Assembly (NCBI GenBank): GCA_937885345.1 | Contig: CAKZZH010000132.1 | Coordinates: 11,324 to 75,323 of the forward strand | Direction: 5' to 3' | Source of the DNA: an uncultured Lachnospiraceae bacterium | Lineage (GTDB): Bacteria; Bacillota; Clostridia; Lachnospirales; Lachnospiraceae | DNA length: 64,000 nucleotides | Shown: piece after piece, positions 34,434 through 42,422 of the stretch | Layout of the letters: each line of letters begins with the position of its first letter | Numbering within the stretch: position 1 is the first letter of the stretch | Notes under the pieces: model-generated | Database searches by the model: none | Seen by the model: the letters and a program-made list of their open reading frames with translations, nothing else | What the model was told of the DNA's origin: nothing | Program-made: the position numbers and the translations under genes

Positions 34434-36478
34434 CAGATTGCACCCTCCTCTATCATTTCGTCCAAAGTCTTGCGTACAAGCACGAGAGCATCCTCCATAT
34501 CTATGTCCTTAAGCTGCGCTCCGGCAATCGTCATATGACCGCCTCCGCCAAGTTTCTCCATAATGAGCTGAACATTGATCTCGTCGATCGATCTCGCACT
34601 GATATATATCTCGTCCTCATAAAATGTGAGCACGAATGATGCCTTAATACCACTGATATTAAGCAGTTCGTTGGCAGCCTGGGCACCCACGATGGTAGGG
34701 CTCGTAAGGCCGGATGAAGGACAGGTCGATATCGCAAAACAGTCCCGGTAAACCTCTGCATGCCTTACAGCCTCAGCCTTGGCCTTGTATTCGGCCATAC
34801 TGCTTCGAAGGAGCTTACGAACCCTTATGATATCTGCACCGCTTCTTCTCACAAAAGCCGCAGCATCAAAGGTTCTCGCACCCGCTTTATTGGTAAAATT
34901 ATTGGTATCGATCACGATACCTGCATATATGGCATCCGCCTCAACATTCTTAAGGCGAATATTCTCTGTAATATACTGAAGTACCTCCGCAACCATCTCA
35001 CAAGCCGAAGAAGCATAGGGCTCGATATATGAGAGAGTTGCCGTATCTATGGGGTCATCCCCCTGTCGGTGGTGATCGAGAACGACCGTAGTCTTGCATT
35101 TACCGATAAGCTCGGGGCACTCGGTATAACTCTTCTTGTTAACGTCGACAACCACAAGAAGCGTATTGTTATCGACCTGTGCAAGCGCCTCATCTCCCGT
35201 AAGGAACATATCCTCGGGATAATCGTCGTTATTCTTAAAAGTATCCACAATCGGCTGAAGCGATGTGGTTATCGTATTAAGGACGATATGTGCTTTCTTG
35301 TCGAATACCTTGGCCGCCGCATATATGCCGACTGCCGATCCGACAGCGTCGACATCGCTTATTTTATGGCCCATAATAAGGACGTTGTCGGTCGCTTCAA
35401 GAAGTTCTCTGAGAGCGTGAGCTTTAACTCTAGCCTTAACTCTTGTATTCTTCTCAGCCGCGCTGGTCTTGCCGCCAAAATAGGTAACTTTGCTGCCTTC
35501 ACGGATGACCGCCTGATCGCCGCCTCGTCCGAGAGCAAGGTCGATAGCGGCTCTTGCCATCTCATAATTGGCCGCAAACGAAGCCTGCATTGCACCGATA
35601 CCGATGCTGATGGTAACAGCGATCGCATTACCGATATTAACGCTCTTAACCTCTTCAAGTATCTGGAAACGGCTCTCCACCATTTGCTCGAAAAATCTGT
35701 ACCTGACGCAAACAAGGTACTTGTCCTTCTCAAGTTTCTTAACAACGCCGTCTCCGGCGGAAATGTATTTGTTGATTTTACGCTCGACAAGCGCGATAAG
35801 AAGTGACCTTCGTACTTCGTCGATACTCTCGAGCGCCTCATCGTAGTTGTCTATATAGATAAGCCCGCAAACAAAACGCTCATTATGAAGCTCTTTCTTG
35901 CAGGTGTTGATCTCAGTCTCATCAAAGAGATATATCGCATACAACTCGGCACTCTCGCTGTCCGCGATCACCATACTGGCATCGATCGCGTTGCCTTCAA
36001 AATGCAGGGGGTCGATCATCATTCGATAATCTCTCCCGGCGTAGCTTACGCTGATCTCTTTAACCGAGTCGGTAAGCACCGCATTTTTCTTGTACTCCGG
36101 GAAAATATCCTCGACATTTGTTCTCTTCTTTTCATTACCGATAAGACCTGCCATGGCATTGTTCATCCACAGGATCCTGCCCGATTCATCAAGCATTCCG
36201 TATGGCACAACAAAGCCGTCAAGAAGCTCCTTCTGCATATGCGCATAACCCGTTGCAAAATCGACCATCGCCCTTGTAAAACGTTCACGGCTCGTAAGCA
36301 TAAAAACAACAAAGGCTATTACGAAGGCCACAAATGCGATCGTTGCGACAATCCCTGCCTTAATATCGATAAAATATGCGATTCCCGCTACAACAGCCAT
36401 CAGTAAGGCGGCAATCGCCGGCCAACGAATGACGGTAGTATATACGGTTTTAATTTTGCTGACTTTTTTCTTACTCAT
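34433..36478 (-). CDS. gdpP: Cyclic-di-AMP phosphodiesterase GdpP
   Basis: 681 residues from the ATG at 36478 (GGAGG five bases upstream). The order is: two N-terminal membrane helices, a PAS-like domain, a degenerate GGDEF domain, then DHH (VLIMGHKISDVDAVGSAVGIYAAA, VVVDVNK, VVLDHHRQGDDPI) and DHHA1 (GGGGHMTIAGAQL) domains. It degrades c-di-AMP, which controls potassium uptake, turgor and wall homeostasis. It leads the gdpP-rplI-dnaB operon. Confidence 0.95.
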   Translation of the reverse strand: MSKKKVSKIKTVYTTVIRWPAIAALLMAVVAGIAYFIDIKAGIVATIAFVAFVIAFVVFMLTSRERFTRAMVDFATGYAHMQKELLDGFVVPYGMLDESGRILWMNNAMAGLIGNEKKRTNVEDIFPEYKKNAVLTDSVKEISVSYAGRDYRMMIDPLHFEGNAIDASMVIADSESAELYAIYLFDETEINTCKKELHNERFVCGLIYIDNYDEALESIDEVRRSLLIALVERKINKYISAGDGVVKKLEKDKYLVCVRYRFFEQMVESRFQILEEVKSVNIGNAIAVTISIGIGAMQASFAANYEMARAAIDLALGRGGDQAVIREGSKVTYFGGKTSAAEKNTRVKARVKAHALRELLEATDNVLIMGHKISDVDAVGSAVGIYAAAKVFDKKAHIVLNTITTSLQPIVDTFKNNDDYPEDMFLTGDEALAQVDNNTLLVVVDVNKKSYTECPELIGKCKTTVVLDHHRQGDDPIDTATLSYIEPYASSACEMVAEVLQYITENIRLKNVEADAIYAGIVIDTNNFTNKAGARTFDAAAFVRRSGADIIRVRKLLRSSMAEYKAKAEAVRHAEVYRDCFAISTCPSSGLTSPTIVGAQAANELLNISGIKASFVLTFYEDEIYISARSIDEINVQLIMEKLGGGGHMTIAGAQLKDIDMEDALVLVRKTLDEMIEEGAI

Positions 36479-36508
36479 TAAAACCTCCATAAGGTCACAA
36501 CCTTGTAC

Positions 36509-36537
36509 ATTATACCACGAACGTAGCAGATTAACAA
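36509..36537 (-). promoter_or_regulatory. Promoter of gdpP-rplI-dnaB
   Basis: Minus strand TTGTTA (36537-36532), 17-bp spacer, TATAAT (36514-36509). The -35 box abuts the terminator hairpin at 36537-36565. Confidence 0.7.
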
Positions 36538-36565
36538 CAACCGGGATGCGCCGCACCCCGGTTGT
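36537..36565 (-). terminator. Hairpin terminator after the 211-residue gene
   Basis: A nine-base-pair stem ACAACCGGG/CCCGGTTGT with an 11-base GC-rich loop, followed by TGTTAAT on the minus strand; the T-tract is weak. Confidence 0.55.
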
Positions 36566-36610
36566 AAAAAGTTATATTATGCTTTGCATTTCCGATTCTG
36601 ACAATCCGGA

Positions 36611-37246
36611 TCAGCGATTTCTGATGTAATAAGTGTTGGAAAGATTTCCGTCATATATCAGGAAATCGACCCATTCCGAACCGTCGGTAACGACCATCTT
36701 GACGAATCTTCCGTCGATCGTGTAGGTTCCGGTATACATCTCGGTATCGATCGCGCGCACAAATGTCCTGTCGGAGAAGTCAATAATGTCCGTATCACCG
36801 TCGGTCATCACGTGCTTGAATTTACCGCTTATCTCCTTATCGCCTATGGATGCCTCCTCAAAAGGCTCATACATCGACTTGGAATATATAACATATTGAC
36901 CGTCGTAGTAATACTGTTCCTCGGTTCCGGAGGTCGTAACACAATTGATCGTAGAAGATGCCGCGTCGTACGAATATGTACCGGTCTCAATGTCGGATGA
37001 CAATTCACCGACCGTTACGGTCATTTTATATTCATTTGTCTCAGAGTTAAAATACAAATCGATAAGTGTGGGCTTCTCGCCGCTTCCGATCGATATTCCG
37101 TATCCGAACTCTCCGCCCTTTTCGAAGGGATTTCCGCTTCCGTAAGGGTTAAAATGCTTATAAATACCTACACCGGCCGCAGTAATGCCGCCCACAATAA
37201 GCAGCGATCCAACGATTATTAAAATGTTACGAACTGCTTTATTCAT
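36611..37246 (-). CDS. Membrane-anchored extracellular protein of unknown function
   Basis: 211 residues: one N-terminal membrane helix (ILIIVGSLLIVGGITAAGVGIY, about 8-29), then about 180 outside residues forming two beta-rich repeats of the type TGTYSYDAASSTINCVT and TGTYTIDGRFVKMVV, like lipocalin/DUF-type strands. I recognise no named family. It lies three bases downstream of a sugar permease gene and probably shares its transcript, but it is not a standard transporter part. Confidence 0.65.
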   Translation of the reverse strand: MNKAVRNILIIVGSLLIVGGITAAGVGIYKHFNPYGSGNPFEKGGEFGYGISIGSGEKPTLIDLYFNSETNEYKMTVTVGELSSDIETGTYSYDAASSTINCVTTSGTEEQYYYDGQYVIYSKSMYEPFEEASIGDKEISGKFKHVMTDGDTDIIDFSDRTFVRAIDTEMYTGTYTIDGRFVKMVVTDGSEWVDFLIYDGNLSNTYYIRNR

Positions 37247-37249
37247 AAA

Positions 37250-38128
37250 TTACTCCTTAACGCCACCCATCTGAACACCGGCTACGATGTTTCTGGCAAG
37301 GATGAAGTATACTACAAATATAGGCAGAATTGCAATAGTAAGACCTATGTATACAACACCGTAATCGGTCTTGAACTGGTCTGACTGAAGCATTCTGATA
37401 AACAGAGGCAAAGTCTGCTTACTCTCACTCGAGATGATGAGGCTCGGCATGAAAAGGTTATTCCATGACGCTACGAATGCAAATATTGCCTGTGTCGCGA
37501 TCGCCGGTTTCATAAGGGGTATGGCAATCGTGTTAAACGTTCTGAATTCACCGCTTCCATCGATCCTGGCAGCTTCCACGAGCTCCTTAGAGAACACACT
37601 CTCCATATACTGCTTCATAAAGAAGACTGTCGCAGGCGAAGCGATCGAAGGAATGATGAGTGCCAAGTACGAATCAGTAAGGCCTATCTGGTTCATAAAC
37701 TGATAGAAACCGATAGCCGCGATCGTATTCGGAATGATCATAACGGCAAGTATGAATGACCATGCGAATTTCTTGAGTTTAAAATCATATACGAAGATAC
37801 CGTATGCGGTAAGTGTTGAAAAATACACGGTACATATCGTACTCGGAACGGAAATGATAAGCGAGTTGAGCATCGCCTTAAAGACGTTAATCTCCATACC
37901 GTTCTGCTTAGCCATAAAATTCTTCCAGTTCTCTGCAAGATTACCTCCGGGAATAAAGGAAAGACCGGCCTTAATCGCTTCAGAAGTTCTGGTAGCATTC
38001 ATAAACAATATGATAAAAGGTATAAGGCTCATCAGACAGAGAATAATACAAACTATCTCTTTAGCGGTTCTCTGTACAAGAATTTTTGCATGATAGCCTT
38101 TATCAACACCTGATTTTAATTTAGCCAT
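37250..38128 (-). CDS. Carbohydrate ABC permease, MalG-like
   Basis: 292 residues with six membrane helices and the coupling motif KELVEAARIDGSGEFRTFNTIAIPLMKP near residue 190, ending VAGVQMGGVKE. With the 38146-39135 MalF-like permease it forms the channel for the binding protein at 39275-40768. No ATPase gene is present, so a shared ATPase is expected. Confidence 0.92.
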   Translation of the reverse strand: MAKLKSGVDKGYHAKILVQRTAKEIVCIILCLMSLIPFIILFMNATRTSEAIKAGLSFIPGGNLAENWKNFMAKQNGMEINVFKAMLNSLIISVPSTICTVYFSTLTAYGIFVYDFKLKKFAWSFILAVMIIPNTIAAIGFYQFMNQIGLTDSYLALIIPSIASPATVFFMKQYMESVFSKELVEAARIDGSGEFRTFNTIAIPLMKPAIATQAIFAFVASWNNLFMPSLIISSESKQTLPLFIRMLQSDQFKTDYGVVYIGLTIAILPIFVVYFILARNIVAGVQMGGVKE

Positions 38129-38145
38129 GTTCTGCGCCTCCTTAT

Positions 38146-39135
38146 CTACGCCCTAGCTCTCTTCTTCTTGGTCTTATCGGAATTACCCATAACCTTGAAG
38201 AGGATGAGACTGACGATTAATGTGACAATGAACAGGAGTACGGAAACAACACTCGCTTTTCCGTAGTTCTTGCTATTGTAGAGACGCATGATATACATCG
38301 TGACCGTTGTGGTTGAATCTGCCGGGTTACCGACGTATGACGAACCAACGACATTGAAAAGTGAAGGAATATCATACATCTGGAGTCCGCCGACAGCAGA
38401 TGTTACAAGCGTAAACAATAAAATAGGTTTAAGAAGCGGGAGCGTAACCCTGAAGAATCGTTGTCCTCCGTTCGCACCGTCAATCGAGGCGGCTTCATAC
38501 AGGGACGGGTTGATTCCGAGCATACCCGCTATTAAAAGCAAAGTTGTATTGCCATACCACATCCAGAAAAGGATGAAAGAGATAAGTCCTCTTGTTCCGG
38601 CAATTGAATCAAGGAAATTATAATCCTGTGCAATAACGCCCATTTTCTTAAGAAGAGCGGTAACAGGACCATACTGCGCAAAGAGTGAAGCAAAGAGGAC
38701 TGAAATAGATGCGGCAGTAATAATATTCGGCATATAAGTAAGAATCTTGATAGCTCCCTGACCACGTACTTTAACGATCGTATTCGTAAGCCATGCGGCA
38801 ATAAGGAGCGAAATGATTATCTGAGGTATAAAGCCTCCTATCCACATAATAACGGTATTAAGAAGATATTTGAAGAAATATGCCTTCTCACCTGCCGTGA
38901 TTCCAAGGACATCGGCAAAACCTTTAAGGCCATTGAAAGTAATGGTTACATTACCGTATCGATCGACATAATTGAGCAAACTCCAACGAAATGTATTGAT
39001 AAGCGGATATACCTGAAATCCTAAATAAACAAGGAAAAAGGGAAGTATAAAGAGATATCCGTACCATTCATGAGTAACTTTCTTTCTCCTGCGGGGCTTT
39101 GTAGCCGATACCGTCTTAACTGCATTATCCGACAT
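38146..39135 (-). CDS. Carbohydrate ABC permease, MalF-like
   Basis: 329 residues. A basic N-terminus (KPRRRKKVTHEWYGYLFILPFFLVYLGFQVYPLINTFRWSL) precedes six helices, and SLYEAASIDGANGGQRFFRVTLPLLKP is the coupling motif. It lies 17 bases before the MalG-like gene and downstream of an internal terminator that should lower its expression relative to the binding protein. Confidence 0.92.
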   Translation of the reverse strand: MSDNAVKTVSATKPRRRKKVTHEWYGYLFILPFFLVYLGFQVYPLINTFRWSLLNYVDRYGNVTITFNGLKGFADVLGITAGEKAYFFKYLLNTVIMWIGGFIPQIIISLLIAAWLTNTIVKVRGQGAIKILTYMPNIITAASISVLFASLFAQYGPVTALLKKMGVIAQDYNFLDSIAGTRGLISFILFWMWYGNTTLLLIAGMLGINPSLYEAASIDGANGGQRFFRVTLPLLKPILLFTLVTSAVGGLQMYDIPSLFNVVGSSYVGNPADSTTTVTMYIMRLYNSKNYGKASVVSVLLFIVTLIVSLILFKVMGNSDKTKKKRARA

Positions 39136-39161
39136 TGTGACCCTCCATTTGTAAAAGAAAA

Positions 39162-39191
39162 GACTCCCACTACCCGAAAGTAGCGGGAGCC
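39162..39191 (-). terminator. Intercistronic terminator between binding protein and permeases
   Basis: A 12-base-pair stem (GGCTCCCGCTAC with GTAGTGGGAGTC on the minus strand, two G-U pairs) with a six-base loop, then TTTTCTTTT. On the plus strand those two pairs become A-C mismatches, so it works best for minus-strand RNA. Confidence 0.8.
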
Positions 39192-39274
39192 TGAATTAGT
39201 ATAGTCCGGGGTAAACCCCTATGTGAATTGTAAAAAATCACATTACTAAGCACCGGCAGGTGCCTACACAATCA

Positions 39275-40768
39275 TTAGTCAGCGATGTTAAGGTAGCTGA
39301 ATGTATCATGGATGTAAGCCTTGAGGTTGCCGATAGCACTGTCATAATCGCCGCTCGCAATGTACTCCTTAACATATGTGCTGAGAGTATCGTTGATCTG
39401 CTTGTCCTCAGGCTTAACAACTGAGGTATCAACAGTCATGCCTGTAAGTATATCATTGTAAACCTTGATGTAGTTCTGGCTGTACATAAGTCCGTTTCCG
39501 GAAGCAAGTGCAAGGTTGTTTTCCTTATCTGTGATGATCGTCTCGGAATTCTCAAGAAGGTAAGCATTAGCTGTTTCGTTGTTGATGAAGTCACAGTTAA
39601 ACATAGCGATCTTCTCCATAGACTCTGCGTCACATGTGAAGTACTTGATGATGTCAGCTGCAAGCTCTTTATCAGCACAACCTACAGTTGCTGCAAGACC
39701 TGTACCGCCCCAGTAGAATGACTGAGGACCTGCAACTGTGATCGTCTGTCCCTTCCAAGAACCTGATAAGCACCAATACTGGAACCAAGGACATCCTGTG
39801 TAAGCAAGTGCAGACTTAGCGTCCTCAACACCGGTACCATCCATCATGGTGTACCAGTCAGCAGCCCACTGAGTTGTACCAAATGTCCAGTTCTTATCAG
39901 CGAAAAGCTTAGCCTCCTCGAAGTAAGCCTTAACCTGATCGTCGATCACGATGTTATCGTTGTCATCATACCAACCTGTCTTACGGTTGTTGGTAAATAC
40001 TCTGTTAAGATCGTCCCATCCTGAAAGGAGTCTGCAGTTACCGTTTGAAGCCTCAGCAAGTTTAGCTGCTGTCGCTTCTACTGCTGTCCAATCCTTAAGC
40101 ATTTCCTGAAGCTCTGCAGGATCGGTTGTTCCAAGATACTTCTCGCAAAGGTCTGCTCTTAAGCACCAAGCACCGGGTGTTGCCTGCCAAAATGAAGCAT
40201 ACTGGGAAGCAGCACTTGTTGTACCGTCTTTGCTACATACAACAGCGTTGAATTCGTACTGATCCTTGAGATCGTCATCTGTGATTCCGAGGTCAGCCAT
40301 CGAGAGAAGGTTGCTGCCCTGAACATACTTCTGAACGTAGTCAATCTCAAGACCCATAAGGTCAGGATAAAGCTCTGCAGAAGTATCCTTAAGAAGTTCG
40401 TCGATCTTGGTCTGATAGTTATCAGATCCACCCGAGTTAACGAATACGATTCTTGCGTAGTTATCTGCCTTGTCAGCTGCATATACGTTGTCAAGGATCT
40501 TCTTGATATCATCATTCCAACCCCAAACGACGAATGCGTCAGCTGCTGAAGCATCACCGGTAATGGTGTTTGCAGGCGTTGTAGGCTCCTCTGCTGCTGT
40601 TGTCTCATCCTCTGTTGCCGATGAATCTGCTGATGATGCAGCTGCCGATGATGCAGCTGAAGAAGCTGCTGCCGAACTGCTTGATGATGTATTTGTACAT
40701 CCTGCTGCAGTTCCGATTGCCATTGCAGCTGCTAAACCAAGCACTGCAATTCTCTGAAACTTTCTCAT
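39275..40768 (-). CDS. Sugar-binding lipoprotein of the cellobiose locus
   Basis: 497 residues from the ATG at 40768 (GGAGGG just upstream). The lipoprotein signal ends at GTAAGC (Cys about residue 24); a Ser/Ala and TTAAEEPTT linker leads to a type 1 solute-binding domain (VVWGWNDDIKKILDNVY, YPDLMGLEIDYVQKYVQG, WFQYWCLSGSWKGQTITVAGPQSFYWGGTGLAATVGC). Its own LacI-type operator and the neighbouring cellobiose phosphorylase suggest cellobiose or cellodextrins as ligand. Confidence 0.9.
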   Translation of the reverse strand: MRKFQRIAVLGLAAAMAIGTAAGCTNTSSSSSAAASSAASSAAASSADSSATEDETTAAEEPTTPANTITGDASAADAFVVWGWNDDIKKILDNVYAADKADNYARIVFVNSGGSDNYQTKIDELLKDTSAELYPDLMGLEIDYVQKYVQGSNLLSMADLGITDDDLKDQYEFNAVVCSKDGTTSAASQYASFWQATPGAWCLRADLCEKYLGTTDPAELQEMLKDWTAVEATAAKLAEASNGNCRLLSGWDDLNRVFTNNRKTGWYDDNDNIVIDDQVKAYFEEAKLFADKNWTFGTTQWAADWYTMMDGTGVEDAKSALAYTGCPWFQYWCLSGSWKGQTITVAGPQSFYWGGTGLAATVGCADKELAADIIKYFTCDAESMEKIAMFNCDFINNETANAYLLENSETIITDKENNLALASGNGLMYSQNYIKVYNDILTGMTVDTSVVKPEDKQINDTLSTYVKEYIASGDYDSAIGNLKAYIHDTFSYLNIAD

Positions 40769-40782
40769 TGTCCCTCCATTCC

Positions 40783-40804
40783 GCTGTCTGCCCCCGCAAA
40801 CAGC
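40783..40804 (-). promoter_or_regulatory. Leader hairpin of the sugar-binding protein mRNA
   Basis: GCTGTTTGC-GGGG-GCAGACAGC on the minus strand (one mismatch), ending seven bases before the ribosome site. Confidence 0.55.
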
Positions 40805-40835
40805 ATATGACTCTTTTTTCTTCGATAAACGATTA

Positions 40836-40849
40836 CTCAATCGTTTTCG
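40836..40849 (-). promoter_or_regulatory. LacI-type operator at the transport operon promoter
   Basis: CTCAATCGTTTTCG matches the CGAAATCGTTTTCG operator of cbp at 12 of 14 positions and covers the first bases of the transcript. A weaker half-like site, GATAAACGATTACT, lies just beside it at 40824-40837. Confidence 0.65.
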
Positions 40850-40856
40850 TAATATG

Positions 40857-40885
40857 ATAATACAACAATTTGTCGGTCAATGCAA
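40857..40885 (-). promoter_or_regulatory. Promoter of the cellobiose transport operon
   Basis: Minus strand TTGCAT (40885-40880), 17-bp spacer, TATTAT (40862-40857). The lacI promoter uses the same two hexamers with the same spacing. Confidence 0.7.
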
Positions 40886-40903
40886 CCCTTTTTTTGAAAT
40901 TTT

Positions 40904-40920
40904 TTGGTAATTATTACCAA
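40904..40920. promoter_or_regulatory. Perfect inverted repeat upstream of the transport promoter
   Basis: TTGGTAA-TTA-TTACCAA, centred about 60 bases upstream of the predicted start. It lacks a T-tract on the minus strand, so it is not a terminator for lacI; a protein-binding site is possible. Confidence 0.4.
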
Positions 40921-40990
40921 GACGACCCGGTAACACCATCAAGCATTGCATTAAAATACCGCAAAAATCATTGTATACATCCGTTTTTAT

Positions 40991-41004
40991 CGAAATCGTT
41001 ATAG
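40991..41004. promoter_or_regulatory. Distal LacI-type operator
   Basis: CGAAATCGTTATAG, between the lacI stop and the transport promoter, about 150 bases from the proximal operator. It could support DNA looping. Confidence 0.5.
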
Positions 41005-41040
41005 TCCGGATTAAAGCAGATATGTCCGAAATTTTCGCTA

Positions 41041-42057
41041 TCAGCCTCTCAGATTCTTGACCGTTTTACCGGGATAAAGCTGAGTATCGACAACAATCTG
41101 ACCGATCATTGTAGTTCTGGGCTTCTCTATAAGAGAAATAAGTTTCTCGGCTGCACAGCTTCCCATGGTTCTGGTGTTCTGAATAACCGTTGTGATCTGA
41201 GGCTCAATCTGTCTTGCAATAGTAATGCCGTCGAATCCGGCAATGGAAATATCTTCGGGAATCCTAAGTCCTCTCGCTCTTATCGCATTAAGTCCGCCAA
41301 AGGCCGCATAATCATCGGGATAGATTATGACTGTGGGCGGATCGGGCATATCGAGGAATTCATATGTAAGTTCTTCGGCAAGCGCGATATCACGATATCT
41401 GGATTCCTTAACATATTCATCCGGAATATGAACATCATTCTTATCGAGTGTTATATAGAAGCCCGACAATCTGTCACTTGTTACGGCGGAATCCTCACCG
41501 CACATATATGCGATCTTGGTATGCCCCATATCGCATATATATTGGGTAAGATCCTCCATTCCCTTTTCATTATTGGAAAGAATTGCAATAGTATTGTTGA
41601 AGGTATAATCAATCGTGACAACCGGAATGTCGCTTCTCATAAGTTCGAGAACCTGGGGCTCGTTGAAGTCTATGCAAGCGATCATTACGCCGTCAAATCC
41701 TCTGAAACGGCTGTGCTCAAGGTATGTCATATTATTAAAATGATTCTTGTTGGAAAGAATGAAGGTAATATCATATCCGAAACTCTCGGCGGTAGTCTTA
41801 AAGCTGTCGAGCACGCTCGCGAAATAGTCGTGAGTCAGACCGCTCATGGCCTCATCCACGAAAAGAACTCCGATATTATGGCTCTTGTTGGTCTTGAGCG
41901 CTCTTGCCGATGAATTCGGTTGATAGCCCATTTCCTTAGCCACCTTCTTAATAAGTTCCTTCTTCTCTTCGCTAACATCACTGTGCCCGTTAAGTGCCTT
42001 ACTTACGGTAGAAACAGACACATTACACTTAGCTGCCACATCTTTGATCGATACCAT
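41041..42057 (-). CDS. LacI family transcriptional repressor
   Basis: 338 residues. The N-terminal helix-turn-helix and hinge are seen in SIKDVAAKCNVSVSTVSKALNGHSDVSEEKKELIKKVAKEMGYQPN, then a periplasmic-binding-like effector domain (IGVLFVDEAMSGLTHDYF, PVVTIDYTFNN, ISIAGFDGITIARQIEPQITTVIQ). It lies between the cellobiose transport operon and cbp, and operators with a central CG occur at all three promoters including its own. The likely inducer is cellobiose or a related sugar. Confidence 0.93.
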   Translation of the reverse strand: MVSIKDVAAKCNVSVSTVSKALNGHSDVSEEKKELIKKVAKEMGYQPNSSARALKTNKSHNIGVLFVDEAMSGLTHDYFASVLDSFKTTAESFGYDITFILSNKNHFNNMTYLEHSRFRGFDGVMIACIDFNEPQVLELMRSDIPVVTIDYTFNNTIAILSNNEKGMEDLTQYICDMGHTKIAYMCGEDSAVTSDRLSGFYITLDKNDVHIPDEYVKESRYRDIALAEELTYEFLDMPDPPTVIIYPDDYAAFGGLNAIRARGLRIPEDISIAGFDGITIARQIEPQITTVIQNTRTMGSCAAEKLISLIEKPRTTMIGQIVVDTQLYPGKTVKNLRG

Positions 42058-42109
42058 ATTTACTCCTGATAAAATCCGTTTTCGTGAATCCTTTGTGCAT
42101 TTTGCCGTG

Positions 42110-42123
42110 CTAAATCGTTTTAG
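42110..42123 (-). promoter_or_regulatory. LacI-type operator at the repressor's own promoter
   Basis: CTAAATCGTTTTAG, a nearly perfect dyad around a central CG, placed just downstream of the -10 box, indicating autoregulation. Confidence 0.65.
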
Positions 42124-42131
42124 TATTTAAA

Positions 42132-42160
42132 ATAATAAAGCAAAATAAACTAAAATGCAA
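42132..42160 (-). promoter_or_regulatory. Promoter of the lacI-family gene
   Basis: Minus strand TTGCAT (42160-42155), 17-bp spacer, TATTAT (42137-42132). Confidence 0.7.
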
Positions 42161-42241
42161 CCAATTTACTACGAAATTTTCGTAAATTAGGATTTTTTAT
42201 CATTAAATTGACATTTTTTATTTTTTATTCGAGCAAAAATC

Positions 42242-42270
42242 TTGTAACCCATGTTTGTATTTGCTATAAT
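42242..42270 (+). promoter_or_regulatory. Promoter of cellobiose phosphorylase
   Basis: TTGTAA (42242-42247), 17-bp spacer, TATAAT (42265-42270), preceded by TGC (extended -10). Confidence 0.8.
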
Positions 42271-42282
42271 CGAGTTGATTTT

Positions 42283-42320
42283 CGAAATCGTTTTCGGTTA
42301 AAAGGGGGAAAACGATTTCG
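42283..42320 (+). promoter_or_regulatory. Paired LacI-type operators of cbp
   Basis: CGAAATCGTTTTCG (42283-42296) and its inverse GGAAAACGATTTCG (42307-42320), centre to centre 24 bp. Both lie from about +6 to +43 of the predicted transcript, a roadblock position. Confidence 0.75.
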
Positions 42321-42335
42321 TCCATCAAAAGCAGG

Positions 42336-42354
42336 CACTGCCACGGTAGCAGTG
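42336..42354 (+). promoter_or_regulatory. Leader hairpin of cbp
   Basis: CACTGC-CACGGTA-GCAGTG, in the cbp leader about 60 bases before the AGGAGG site. Confidence 0.45.
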
Positions 42355-42422
42355 TTTGCAGGTATTTTACAGGCTTTTAGAAAAAAGAGAAGAGAAAAGA
42401 GAAGAATCAGGAGGGATTACAC

